From: Cyanobacteria bacterium SZAS-4 | GTDB taxonomy: Bacteria > Cyanobacteriota > Vampirovibrionia > Obscuribacterales > Obscuribacteraceae | NCBI GenBank assembly: GCA_018266255.1 | Contig: JAFEAT010000018.1 | Coordinates: forward strand, 113,680 to 177,679 | DNA length: 64,000 nucleotides | Direction: 5' to 3' | Shown here: one piece after another, positions 8,731 through 17,209 of the stretch | Layout of the letters: the number at the start of each line of letters is the position of its first letter | Numbering within the stretch: position 1 is the stretch's first letter | The notes under the pieces: model-generated | What the model was told of the DNA's origin: nothing | Databases searched by the model: none | Seen by the model: only the letters and a program-made list of their open reading frames with translations | Program-made: the position numbers and the translations under genes

Positions 8731-10107
8731 ATGTCGCTTGAAACAGACTCAGCCAGTGCAAGAAGACCAGACGCCGTAGAACACACTTCGGTTAAGGATA
8801 ACAATGTCGACCCTGCGGCTAAACTTTCCAGCGGCGTTTGGAATGACATGAAGCTCAGTGGAGCCAAGAAGCCTGAAGTCGAAACAGGAACGCTGAATTT
8901 TGACGAACATCCGTCTATTTTTCCACAAGAGCAGTTTGCGGCTCTGAAGACCGGAACAGCCACCGATGCGGGAAGTGGAGCGCCGAACGCTCCGATAGAG
9001 CAACAGCGTCATGCACCAGACGCGCATGTTGACAGCAAAGCGAACCGCGATCGACAAACGCAGGTAGCTGCTCTTGATGCATCTGTTGGTGATCAGTTAA
9101 AAGCTCAATTTACTAATCCCGCCACCGTATTTGGTGATGCCATAGATACAGCGCACAACTTGATCAATGCCAAACCGGGCGATCATCAAAAGATATTCGA
9201 GGACGCTGCGGCGAAATTTACTAAAGAAAATCCCAAAGCTGACGGATTTGCTTTTCAGGGAGTTCTCGAAAATGCCCTTCGCCAGAGCTCCGAGCCGAAT
9301 ACTCTCAGAACCACCTTTGGTGGCGCACTGGGCGAAATTCACGACACCAAAGCGATAACTCCTGCTAATCCGAAAGGGCTTGTTGCCTCAGCGTTTCTGA
9401 GCAGCCATGATCCACAAATCGATACTCGCGAAAAGGCAGCTCTGTCTGCCGAACAACAATCGGCTCAGATTCTGACAGATGCTCAAAAAGGATTGACTGG
9501 CGATCAACTCACTAAGTTCGGAAACGCCTTCAATGAGGAGTTCGATCGCCAGGCACACCTCGGATTGACGACGCCGCGTAAAGACATCGACGCTCGCGTG
9601 CCGTCTGCGGATACTCCTGGTTTTGCGGCGCAGGTTGAAGCTTTGAAAGCGTTAAGAGGCGTGGATGATAAGTTGGCTCAGCAAGCTGTTTACTTTGCCA
9701 ATCAATTGGCCTTTTCGAAGCCCAAGGATATTCAAAAGAATTATTCTGATGCCATACAGTTAATGCAGGATGCCAATCCAACTAAAGACCGTGCAAGTCT
9801 GGCGGTTCTCATTTCTGATGCACAAGGCAAGCTTGGCGAAACACCTATTACGATGGGTTTTAACCTGTTAGGAAACGACCTGGCGTATTTCGATCAACGC
9901 TTAGGCACTCCATCTAATCCGAATGGCTACGTTGCGACTACGCCGTGGCACCCATTAGATGCTGACTCGATGAAAGGGTTTGAAGCTGCGCAGAAAGTCG
10001 GTGCTGTCATCGGCGATAACGCGAAAAATGTACCAAATGTCATTCACCAACAAAATGATTTCAGGCTATCTGTTTTAAATTTGTATGACCGACTTCGAAC
10101 TGAATAA
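8731..10107 (+). CDS. hypothetical protein, 458 residues, no signal peptide
   Basis: No family recognised. The ATG follows AGTAGGTAAGTGTA, an acceptable ribosome binding site. Residues 1-120 are hydrophilic, rich in Ser, Ala, Asp, Lys and Gln and probably disordered. Residues about 125-450 look like a helical domain with repeated Ala/Gln/Lys/Phe-rich stretches, for example DAAAKFTKENPKADGFAFQG and LAQQAVYFANQLAFSKPKD. There is no cysteine-based motif, signal peptide or membrane segment. Its style (polar N-terminal tail, then Ala/Gly-rich body) resembles the M4 peptidase and calpain-like proteins 5-9 kb downstream. It ends 5 bp from the convergent TPR gene. Confidence 0.7.
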   Translation: MSLETDSASARRPDAVEHTSVKDNNVDPAAKLSSGVWNDMKLSGAKKPEVETGTLNFDEHPSIFPQEQFAALKTGTATDAGSGAPNAPIEQQRHAPDAHVDSKANRDRQTQVAALDASVGDQLKAQFTNPATVFGDAIDTAHNLINAKPGDHQKIFEDAAAKFTKENPKADGFAFQGVLENALRQSSEPNTLRTTFGGALGEIHDTKAITPANPKGLVASAFLSSHDPQIDTREKAALSAEQQSAQILTDAQKGLTGDQLTKFGNAFNEEFDRQAHLGLTTPRKDIDARVPSADTPGFAAQVEALKALRGVDDKLAQQAVYFANQLAFSKPKDIQKNYSDAIQLMQDANPTKDRASLAVLISDAQGKLGETPITMGFNLLGNDLAYFDQRLGTPSNPNGYVATTPWHPLDADSMKGFEAAQKVGAVIGDNAKNVPNVIHQQNDFRLSVLNLYDRLRTE

Positions 10108-10112
10108 ACAAC

Positions 10113-11537
10113 TCATTTGATTTCTCGAGACTGAAAAGCAATCTTGTCTGAACTCCAGGTATCACGCAGCTTGGCAGATTCCTTAAGCCAGCCAGCTTCG
10201 AGACAAGTCATTTGAAAAGTAAACCGGAGAGAGTCAGCATGGTATCTTTCTTTCGCGCTCAGTTTTTCGGCTGCTTGATTGAAAGTTTTTCTCGCTTCTG
10301 CAAATTTCCCTTCCAAATCATACAGAAGCAATAAGTCCGTGTAAGCATTTACCTTTGGAGAATTTCCATTCACCTGTTCGTCGTTATAATTGCGCTCTTC
10401 CATATCTGGACGCGATAAAACCCTCGTCAGAATCTCTTTTCGCATCTGTTCTTCGCGGACAGAATCACCCAAAGCTCTGTATGCCCACGCATATTTTCTA
10501 AGTACTTCCGTGACTTGTTTGCTATCTACACCAAATGTCTCTGCATTTAGTTTTTTCAAGTCGCCTAAAGTCGATAGCGTTTCGGACGCTTCCCATCCGA
10601 GCTCATAGTTGGGTGAAAGTTCGATCGCACACTTACGAAGTTTGAGTCTTACAGCCTCGTCTTCACGCATGCCCAGGCACCGTTCGTACTCAACAATCGC
10701 GGCACGCATATGATGCCGCTCAAAAGATTGATCCCCTAACCGCTTCCTTGTCTCCCAATCGTTGGGATCGCGACCTGTTTTGGCAATCATCTTATCTAAC
10801 ATCGAGATTGCGACCAGGCGTCCGTCTTCAGGACCTTCATTGCAAGTTGCTATCGCGTAGTAGACCCAGTCGTGCATCAAGGGTAGTGAATAAGAAGCAA
10901 GCGGATCGCCCGCTTTAATCTTCTCATCGAGCGACTTCATGCCGCTCCGTACGAGATTGGTGGGTGAGTCGGCTCTGACATAACCTTCGGCCGCCCCGGC
11001 TTCATTGAGGTACTCGTCGAATGCCCTTATTGCGTAAGCCAGTTTGCCTAGCTTGAGCAGCGAGTCGGCGACTATTGAGAGCCGCCTGCATTTCACTAGA
11101 TCGAAGGGCTTGCAGGTGGTGGGCATACTAAATACATCTGTCGGTAGTGGAAGGAGCGACACTAAACGCTCTTCCGCACGAATCTGCTCAATGTTTGTGT
11201 TTGGCACTTTCTTATAGTGCGAAATGGCTTGCCTTGCGTCTTCTGTGGCAATCAACCTGGATCTTTTTTTGTCCCAATCGCTCAGTTTTACATACAAGTC
11301 TCCAATTTCTCTATCATTCGCACCGATTTTTTTGCCTATGTAACAGGCAGATACCCAGTAGCTGCTAGCCATTTCAAAGTCGTGTTCTGATTCGGCTTTT
11401 CGACCTTGCTCGAGATACTCGCGATAGAGCGCCTCATTCTTAGAGCGTTCTGCGAGCATGAACCAAAAGAGAGTCATTGCGACTGCAGATAAAAGCGCAA
11501 GACAAATAAATCGTTTCGGCGAATTGGTAATTTCCAT
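10113..11537 (-). CDS. membrane-anchored TPR-like protein
   Basis: A 474-residue protein with one N-terminal hydrophobic segment (residues about 9-28, ending FWFMLAERSK), which acts as an uncleaved anchor or signal, followed by helix-turn-helix repeats typical of tetratricopeptide proteins. Examples are YREYLEQGRKAESEHDFEMA, the stretch at about residue 150 onward (LLKLGKLAYAIRAFDEYLNE) and RAAIVEYERCLGMREDEAV. TPR solenoids bind other proteins; the partner is unknown. The ATG at 11537 is preceded by a GGGATAAAAA stretch. It is convergent with the 458-residue orphan and divergent from the exported 128-residue protein. Confidence 0.72.
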   Translation of the reverse strand: MEITNSPKRFICLALLSAVAMTLFWFMLAERSKNEALYREYLEQGRKAESEHDFEMASSYWVSACYIGKKIGANDREIGDLYVKLSDWDKKRSRLIATEDARQAISHYKKVPNTNIEQIRAEERLVSLLPLPTDVFSMPTTCKPFDLVKCRRLSIVADSLLKLGKLAYAIRAFDEYLNEAGAAEGYVRADSPTNLVRSGMKSLDEKIKAGDPLASYSLPLMHDWVYYAIATCNEGPEDGRLVAISMLDKMIAKTGRDPNDWETRKRLGDQSFERHHMRAAIVEYERCLGMREDEAVRLKLRKCAIELSPNYELGWEASETLSTLGDLKKLNAETFGVDSKQVTEVLRKYAWAYRALGDSVREEQMRKEILTRVLSRPDMEERNYNDEQVNGNSPKVNAYTDLLLLYDLEGKFAEARKTFNQAAEKLSAKERYHADSLRFTFQMTCLEAGWLKESAKLRDTWSSDKIAFQSREIK

Positions 11538-11716
11538 TTTTTATCCCATAGTAAATTTTCAACCTCATCTTAAGACCTGAGCGTGTCAGAGTAATGACAA
11601 GCTTGTGTGGATTCAAACTTCACCGTGCGACGGGCGAGATGACTTCCATTCGGCAACGTTCTGGTAACACTAGCTTGCTATTAATAATTCAACCATCACC
11701 GTCTGAGGTCATGTTC

Positions 11717-12103
11717 ATGCCACTTCTTTTACTACTTTTATTGGGTGCCTTCTTTTACTCCAACTGTCAGATTCCCGCGACAGCAAAGGCGGCACACAGA
11801 AGCAGCAACTACCAGAGATATTCTGACGGCGTCACTGTGCGAAAGAATGCTGACGGAACAGTCGAAACCTTCGACTCAGGCTCTTCTCCTGAATCTTTTG
11901 GTGGCGATGTCGGGCAAGTTCAGGAAGCGGGTCAAACATATAGACCTCCAATCGTTTCAAAGGCTTACTCGCGCGTAATCGGCGGCGTGCACGTCAAAAG
12001 GAATTCCGATGGAACAGTAGAAACCTACGAGGCTCCCAGTCGCCCCGTAAGCCTTTATCCAACTGCACCTAGAGCTCCCAGGGCTAAGCGGCACGCCAAG
12101 TAG
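11717..12103 (+). CDS. small exported protein with two repeats of a DGTVET motif
   Basis: The frame is open from 11594, but GAGG at 11705-11708 is correctly spaced for the ATG at 11717, giving 128 residues that begin with a leucine-rich signal peptide (MPLLLLLLLGAFFYSN). The mature part holds two related units, DGVTVRKNADGTVETFDSGS and GGVHVKRNSDGTVETYEAPS, each looking like a short beta-hairpin pair. The tail is basic and Pro/Arg/Lys-rich (RAPRAKRHAK). No family recognised; periplasmic or surface location is inferred from the signal peptide. Confidence 0.6.
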   Translation: MPLLLLLLLGAFFYSNCQIPATAKAAHRSSNYQRYSDGVTVRKNADGTVETFDSGSSPESFGGDVGQVQEAGQTYRPPIVSKAYSRVIGGVHVKRNSDGTVETYEAPSRPVSLYPTAPRAPRAKRHAK

Positions 12104-12137
12104 CACAAGGCGACAAACTCATCCGCACGAAACGTTG

Positions 12138-12162
12138 CCCAGAGTCGATTTTCGGCTCTGGG
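12138..12162 (+). terminator. hairpin after the exported repeat protein
   Basis: CCCAGAGTCGA and TCGGCTCTGGG form an 11-bp stem (one T-G wobble) around a TTT loop, 34 bp past the stop at 12103. The following tract is only weakly T-rich, so intrinsic termination is probable but not certain. Confidence 0.5.
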
Positions 12163-12230
12163 TTGATTGGCGAATCGAAGTGTCGAGGATTTGATATCCT
12201 TATCACTTCGCCGTCGCCGTTGGAAAATTC

Positions 12231-13274
12231 ATGACCGTCTATTTCGTTTATCGCAGTCACTACGAAACTCCGACCCTCAATCATTTGAAAAAATTCGACA
12301 ACGGTTCAGTTCTCGAATGGTTTCAACAACACTGGAAGCAATGGGCGTTGCATGTGGATGACAGAGCATATGAGCGCAGGCTATTCGGCTGCGACGTGTA
12401 CGGATTCTCGTCGCTGTTCGATTCGATTAGTGATCGTGGGCTCGCACCGCCGAAATCAATGAAGGAACTGCAGGAATATTTGACTGATTATTTGTATGTG
12501 GAAGGAGACATGCGCTTTGGCCCTGATTCGATTCAAGTGCTCACCAATGATGACGAATTAGAGCTTGCCTACTACTTCTTCGATGATTATTATTTGAAAC
12601 CCTCCGACGGAAAGACGAGCTTTTTGCTGCGTGAAGAGTGGCGATTGCCGGAAAATTTTTCGAGCGACTCAACCAGATTGAAGGGCGAATGTACATCGAT
12701 TGCTCCTGCTGGAGGCGGCAGTGGTACCACATATTGCGCATTTCTTTCTTACTACGACGGAGCCAATCTTACTGATACCGGAGGACCAATTTGCATTGAC
12801 GGTATTCGTCTTCCAAACTTAATCAGGTATCTCCATGATTCACAGCCGGGTGTTGCAGCCAACGGAATTTCTGACTGGCCTTTCGAGCTGCGTTTGATGC
12901 GTGCTCTACTTCCAGAAAATGTCGAACACTCTAGTTCTGCGGATCTTGAACGTGTGCTCGAACAAGCGAGCCGATATCCAGTTGCGCAAATCACAAATGC
13001 GGGCGACGATGGCGGATTTGGTACTGCAAGTCTTGCTCAAAGCAAACTGGATCTCGAGAAGCTTTTGAAAGGAGGAGGAGGATATGTCGAGTGCGATCCA
13101 CCGCTGATTCAAGTCGATGAACACGTTGCTCAAATTTCGCTCAATACAGACTCTTGGGACAAAGTGAAACTGTATCAACGTTGGATCTTCTTTGATGACT
13201 TGTGGGCGGGAGACAATGTCGATCTCGCTGAGAGTATTTTGTGTTACGCAAACAAATGGGACGTTCTGACATAG
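12231..13274 (+). CDS. hypothetical protein, 347 residues
   Basis: No family recognised. The ATG at 12231 is preceded by GTTGGAAAATTC. The protein is soluble, acidic and rich in Asp, Tyr and Trp, with no signal peptide. Features that stand out are an N-terminal WFQQHWKQW segment, a glycine-rich stretch (APAGGGSGTTY) near residue 165, and a second glycine run (LLKGGGGYVE) near 285. The regular mix of strand-like and helical segments suggests a folded alpha/beta enzyme or binding protein. It is followed by a degraded fragment and a tandem-repeat region. Confidence 0.65.
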   Translation: MTVYFVYRSHYETPTLNHLKKFDNGSVLEWFQQHWKQWALHVDDRAYERRLFGCDVYGFSSLFDSISDRGLAPPKSMKELQEYLTDYLYVEGDMRFGPDSIQVLTNDDELELAYYFFDDYYLKPSDGKTSFLLREEWRLPENFSSDSTRLKGECTSIAPAGGGSGTTYCAFLSYYDGANLTDTGGPICIDGIRLPNLIRYLHDSQPGVAANGISDWPFELRLMRALLPENVEHSSSADLERVLEQASRYPVAQITNAGDDGGFGTASLAQSKLDLEKLLKGGGGYVECDPPLIQVDEHVAQISLNTDSWDKVKLYQRWIFFDDLWAGDNVDLAESILCYANKWDVLT

Positions 13275-13308
13275 CTTTGGCTGCCAATCTCAGTTGATCG
13301 CCAAGTAA

Positions 13309-13434
13309 GACATTGCAGTCACTATCAGTCCTGACGGTAAGCACTTTACGGTGGTGGGTCCTGCCTACACCGAAGCTTACGACACAAAAAACAAAATATA
13401 TAACGGACTGGAACGAGCTAATAAGAATCGCTAA
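13309..13434 (+). pseudogene. possible 3' remnant of a lost gene (41 codons)
   Basis: Directly after an in-frame TAA, the frame reads DIAVTISPDGKHFTVVGPAY and continues with TEAYDTKNKIYNGLERANKNR to a TAA at 13432. It has no start codon or ribosome binding site, yet the composition is protein-like (alternating strand pattern, then a charged helix). I read it as the 3' end of a degraded gene. It is too short to identify. Confidence 0.3.
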
Positions 13435-13639
13435 ACTGCCTAAAAGTGCATTTTATAATTGCTGGAAAGTCCACTGTGTGCACATTTTGATTACCTTCAG
13501 TGAAAAATTTGTGAGTTTGCGTATTTCCCCCACTATGCTGGTAACACTTTAGCAACTATTCTCTCAATTACCTCGGCAATCACATCGGCAACAAGTCCTT
13601 CCAGCATTCCTCACCATGAGGAGCGCGACTTAAGCATAA
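13435..13639. other. gene-free stretch before the tandem hairpins
   Basis: About 200 bp without a supported gene, between the degraded fragment and the tandem hairpin repeat. No promoter can be named with confidence. Confidence 0.4.
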
Positions 13640-13770
13640 CCTCGTTCAGCGCGGGGTGACAAAGCTTCCCCTCGTTCACAGCGAGGGTGCAACAAAGCTT
13701 ACCCTCGTACAAAACGCGGGTGCGGCAAAGCTTTGCCTCGTTCAGCGCGAGTTCGCTTCAAAAGCTTCCC
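13640..13770 (+). repeat. tandem array of four ~30-34-bp hairpin units
   Basis: Four units each start with CCTCGT and end with CAAAGCTT or CAAAAGCTT, at about 13640, 13670, 13703 and 13736. Unit 2 contains a perfect CCCTCG/CGAGGG stem; unit 3 has a similar stem with one mismatch, and units 1 and 4 are weaker. The body of each unit differs by a few bases, so it is a diverging array rather than a fresh duplication. It ends about 55 bp before the M4 peptidase gene. Confidence 0.8.
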
Positions 13771-13825
13771 CCGGCAAGGGGCAGCTCGGCTCGGTCTTGG
13801 GTTTTTTTAAGAAGGTATGAAAAAC

Positions 13826-15529
13826 ATGGGCAAACCTGAATCGGAAATCGGCAAAGGCAACATCCTCAACCCTAATGCAGAACAGCAGACTCTCTTGAGT
13901 CAGCAAGTGCAGACACAGGCTCAGCGCGACGCAATGATTGCAGCACCGTCTAGTGCAGGCGAAAGAATGTGGGATGTGACCAAAGACGGTCTGGCAAAGA
14001 TTCCCGAAGGTTTCATGCATTCACTCGACCCGAGAAACATCATTCCGAACGTTGGAATGGGCGTCGCCATCGGTGCTGCCGCTAAACTGATTTTGCCCGA
14101 AGCTGGACCAGTCGGCAAAGTTGCCGGAGTCGCTCTGGCAGCCTATTTCGTTGGTGAGCCAATCGTTAAATCTTATTCTTTGGCAATCGCTGCCAAAAAC
14201 ATGAATGACATGAACATTGCCTCGAGTCATTTGGGCGATACGCTAGGCGGAATGCCGGTTGCGATGGTCGAAGGCGGAATCGGTGCCAAGCTTGGCTCTG
14301 GTTTGATGGGCAGAGCTCTGGCGACGGAAGCTGCGGCGCCGTTGGTCAACTGGAAAGCAAGCATGTACGGAAAGGCAGATATCGGAATGCAGTCGGGCAT
14401 GGCGACAGTGCGCAACACAATGTTCGAGAAGTTCGGAGTCGGCACACCTGACGCTGGTCCTTACGCACAAGGAATTATTCCTCCATACATGTTGGAGACA
14501 TTGGCGAAAAACAATCCTGGAAATCCAGACTATTTAGCGACAATCAAGAGATCGAATGAACTGCGCGCTGCTGGTCAATTCGCCTCGAGAAGTGCTACTG
14601 CTGTCGGCGAAGGTAAAGCACCAATCGAAGTGTACGATGCTGGCGGTCAAGAAATTCATCCTGGAAAGTTGATGCGCAAAGAAGGTCAAAGTCCAGTTGG
14701 AAACAGCGATGTAGACAAAGCCTACGACTTCACGAGCGACGTGCGTGCCTACTACAAAGAAGTGCACGGACGCAACTCCATTGATGGAAAGGGCATGAAA
14801 CTCTCTTCAACAGTCAATTATGGCGACAATTTCGAAAATGCATTCTGGGACGGTCAACAAATGACCTACGGCAGGCCAGGCGCGAGCAGCCCATTCAGAA
14901 CCTTCATCTCACGCGTAGTCACTGGTCATGAAATGACCCACGGTGTGACCGAGTTCGAAGCGAACGTAACTTATCGTGGTCAGCCTGGTGCCTTGAACGA
15001 AAGCCACTCTGACGTGTTCGGTGCATTGGTTGAACAACGTGCACTTGGACAGACCGCCGACAAAGCTAGCTGGCTGGTTGGAGATGATGTGTGGAAGCCA
15101 AATATCAAAGGACGTGCTTTGCGCGATATGAGAAGTCCTGGAACTGCCTACGACGATCCAATGATCGGCAAAGATCCACAACCAGCTCATATGAAAGACT
15201 TCGTCAGAACAACCAGAGATAATGGTGGCGTTCACCTCAACTCCGGTATTCCGAACAAAGCATTCGCTGATTTTGCCGTCGCAGTTGGTGGCAATGCTTG
15301 GGAAGCTCCAGGTAAGATTTGGTTCGAAGCCCGTGCCAACGCCGGTTCAGACCCATCGTTCGCTCAATTCGCCTATCAGACAATTGAGGCTGCTAAGCGC
15401 ATTAGCCCGAATGATGTACCGAAGTTGGAGAAAGCATGGTCAGATGTCGGTGTGGTTCCATCAGCGAAAGCTACAGCTGACGTAACTCCGCTCGTCGTCA
15501 ACGATAATTCGGATAAAAAGTCCGCTTAG
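13826..15529 (+). CDS. M4 (thermolysin-like) zinc metallopeptidase with unusual N-terminal region
   Basis: The catalytic domain matches thermolysin. His368-Glu369-x-x-His372 (GHEMTHGV) is followed 24 residues after the first His by Glu392 in ALNESHSDVFG with Asp396, the spacing of thermolysin His142 to Glu166. The later DNGGVHLNSGIPNKAF block carries His470, equivalent to the catalytic His231. An ATG at 13817 lies only 1 base after the GAAGG box, while the ATG at 13826 is 10 bases away, so I use 13826 (567 residues). Usual M4 proteins have a signal peptide and a propeptide. Here residues 1-60 are polar and residues about 65-160 contain glycine/alanine-rich hydrophobic stretches (GVALAAYFVGEPI, GLMGRALATEAAAP). 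It may reach the envelope by another route or act inside the cell. Confidence 0.88.
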   Translation: MGKPESEIGKGNILNPNAEQQTLLSQQVQTQAQRDAMIAAPSSAGERMWDVTKDGLAKIPEGFMHSLDPRNIIPNVGMGVAIGAAAKLILPEAGPVGKVAGVALAAYFVGEPIVKSYSLAIAAKNMNDMNIASSHLGDTLGGMPVAMVEGGIGAKLGSGLMGRALATEAAAPLVNWKASMYGKADIGMQSGMATVRNTMFEKFGVGTPDAGPYAQGIIPPYMLETLAKNNPGNPDYLATIKRSNELRAAGQFASRSATAVGEGKAPIEVYDAGGQEIHPGKLMRKEGQSPVGNSDVDKAYDFTSDVRAYYKEVHGRNSIDGKGMKLSSTVNYGDNFENAFWDGQQMTYGRPGASSPFRTFISRVVTGHEMTHGVTEFEANVTYRGQPGALNESHSDVFGALVEQRALGQTADKASWLVGDDVWKPNIKGRALRDMRSPGTAYDDPMIGKDPQPAHMKDFVRTTRDNGGVHLNSGIPNKAFADFAVAVGGNAWEAPGKIWFEARANAGSDPSFAQFAYQTIEAAKRISPNDVPKLEKAWSDVGVVPSAKATADVTPLVVNDNSDKKSA

Positions 15530-15555
15530 TTCGAAAAGGTTTGCCGCAAAAATTT

Positions 15556-15597
15556 CGACCCGAAGTGTGATGTACTCCAGACATCACGCTCGGGTCG
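15556..15597. terminator. bidirectional terminator-like hairpin
   Basis: Arms of 18 and 17 bases, beginning CGACCCGA and ending TCGGGTCG, pair with one bulge and one wobble around a 7-base loop. It lies between the convergent stops of the M4 peptidase and the EF-hand-like gene and is flanked by A/T-rich tracts on both sides. Confidence 0.7.
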
Positions 15598-15619
15598 TAA
15601 ATTATTGAAGACGAATTGC

Positions 15620-16231
15620 TCATTTGGGAGGCTGACGCAAGAATCTGTATTTCATGAAATCAAGGTGGCTCTGGTTATTTCCCAGTATTATTTGAGCTGA
15701 AAAATCTATCGGATAGCCACCATCTAGAGACGTGTTTCCAGTTAATCGTCCAAGCTGCGCTATGTCGATTCCACCATCGCCATTCAGAACACTTTTACCA
15801 TCCACGTTCAGAACTTTACCGTCATGCAATTGTTGAATAAATTGCCTGTTTGGATCGTTGATATTTGCTGAGTTTTGCAACCATGCCTCCATATCGCCCT
15901 TGCTAATATTGCCGTCGGCATCACCACCACTTTTAGCAGTATCGAGAGCCGCGAAAAGCTTTCCGCTCTGCTGTAAAAGCGGGTCTATGGCTCGTTCATT
16001 TAGAGTCTGATCGATCAAGCCAAAATTTCCGAACTGCTCTGGCATTTTTATTTGTGCACGAATGTCAGACCAATCGCGAGCAGCCTGCGCTGGATCGTGT
16101 TGATAACTATGTAGGAACTCTGTGACTATCTGCTGTGCGGCGATTTCAGATCTAGTGTTGATTTTGGAGGGAGGTTTATTCACCTCGTTGATATTTGCTT
16201 GTTCGTCTTGTAGGTTGAAAAAATTCGTCAT
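15620..16231 (-). CDS. EF-hand-like protein downstream of the calpain-like protease
   Basis: A 203-residue soluble protein with no signal peptide. Two calcium-loop-like stretches are visible: SGGDADGNISKGDMEAWL (about residues 101-118) and LNGDGGIDIAQLG (about 149-161). Both fit x-x-D/N-x-D-G-x-I-S/D but lack an acidic residue at loop position 1, so calcium affinity is uncertain. The ATG at 16231 has a strong AGGAGA box 7 bases upstream. It follows the calpain-like gene by 36 bp on the same strand, so co-transcription is very likely. A role as calcium sensor or regulatory partner of that protease is inference from context. No other family was recognised. Confidence 0.6.
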   Translation of the reverse strand: MTNFFNLQDEQANINEVNKPPSKINTRSEIAAQQIVTEFLHSYQHDPAQAARDWSDIRAQIKMPEQFGNFGLIDQTLNERAIDPLLQQSGKLFAALDTAKSGGDADGNISKGDMEAWLQNSANINDPNRQFIQQLHDGKVLNVDGKSVLNGDGGIDIAQLGRLTGNTSLDGGYPIDFSAQIILGNNQSHLDFMKYRFLRQPPK

Positions 16232-16267
16232 CTCATTCTCCTGCTCATTTCCATACGCTGATTTTTA

Positions 16268-17194
16268 CTAACTAAATAGCGCTCCTAATCCGTCATAAAA
16301 AATATTCTTGCCGGTGTTGATAACACCGGTAGTGGTATCAACCACCGTGGTTGCCGCGTTGTACATTGCACTTACAGCGTCTTGTCCTGCGGCGCTAATA
16401 TTTCCCTCTACCAAATTGTTGCCGGCTGAAACGACATCGTTCGCATGCCTTTTAAGGTCATTTGCGACATTGTTGAATTGATTGTCGACCTGGTTGGTTC
16501 CTGCCGCCGCCACGTTGTTGAAGTGCATCATGAATGTGCTGAGAGGCATTCGCAGCTGCCCATCGCCAATGTTTGTAATGTCATCAACCGTTGAAGTGAG
16601 TTCTATTCCGTCATTGTGTCCCCAGGGGTTTCTCACCGTAACTGTGCCTGTTTTTGCATCGAAGCCAAGAACGCTGAAGATATGCATGGAAGGAAGCGGT
16701 CCAGCGTCAGTGAAGTTCGAAGTGGCAACTATCGGATCGCCATTGGAGAGAGCGTTTTGAAGAAAGCTTGCTAAGTTTGCTGGATTTGTTGCTCCCACAT
16801 CAAAATTTTGAGCGACTCCGCCAAGGACATCGACTGCAGTTTCTTTGCCTGTGAGAAGTTCCAACGTCTCTCCAGGCGTGTTTATATCGGCTAGCAGTGG
16901 GATTTTTAGATAAGAAATCGAGCTGGAGTTATACGGTCCAATTTTGTCGTACTTCATAAATGCGGTTTCAACAATTGCCATTGTGCGGTTTCCGTTTTGA
17001 GACGCGCTTTCTGCTTTCAACTCTTCTTCTGAAATCGAAACTGGATTATTTTTATCGCCGGGGAATTTGACCGTGTATGAACCATCGCCGTTTTTAGTCA
17101 CCATGTTTTGAATGGCGATTTGACCGTCGGGAGTAGCTGCCAGAGAAGCGAGACTTGACTCGAAGAAGCAGTCACCAACGTCAGCCTGTTTCAC
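16268..17194 (-). CDS. calpain-like (C2) cysteine protease catalytic domain; separated from its N-terminal part by an in-frame TGA
   Basis: The papain-fold triad of calpains is visible. Cys9 lies in KQADVGDCFFESSLASLA (compare the calpain Gln-x-x-x-Gly-Asp-Cys signature), His171 in SMHIFSVLGF and Asn189 in VRNPWGHNDG. Cys-to-His and His-to-Asn distances (162 and 18) fit the family. The C-terminal 90 residues are helical and Asn/Ala/Val-rich. The GTG at 17194 is the first possible start, but it falls within the domain edge and has no good ribosome binding site. Upstream codons are in the same frame as the preceding 200-residue reading frame, separated only by TGA at 17210-17212. Probably one gene of about 516 codons with a nonsense codon. 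If so, the catalytic part is made poorly, by readthrough or by reinitiation. Confidence 0.75.
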   Translation of the reverse strand: MKQADVGDCFFESSLASLAATPDGQIAIQNMVTKNGDGSYTVKFPGDKNNPVSISEEELKAESASQNGNRTMAIVETAFMKYDKIGPYNSSSISYLKIPLLADINTPGETLELLTGKETAVDVLGGVAQNFDVGATNPANLASFLQNALSNGDPIVATSNFTDAGPLPSMHIFSVLGFDAKTGTVTVRNPWGHNDGIELTSTVDDITNIGDGQLRMPLSTFMMHFNNVAAAGTNQVDNQFNNVANDLKRHANDVVSAGNNLVEGNISAAGQDAVSAMYNAATTVVDTTTGVINTGKNIFYDGLGALFS

Positions 17195-17209
17195 AGCATC
17201 TGTGGAAAC

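Noticed and set aside
11594..11716. Upstream extension of the exported repeat protein
   Set aside because: It would bury the signal peptide; the GAGG box fits the ATG at 11717.
13313..13552. 79-codon plus-strand ORF
   Set aside because: Its composition is not protein-like; another frame in the same DNA (13309-13434) looks more like a real remnant.
13640..13770. CRISPR array
   Set aside because: Units are contiguous with no unique spacers and vary in length; no cas genes nearby.
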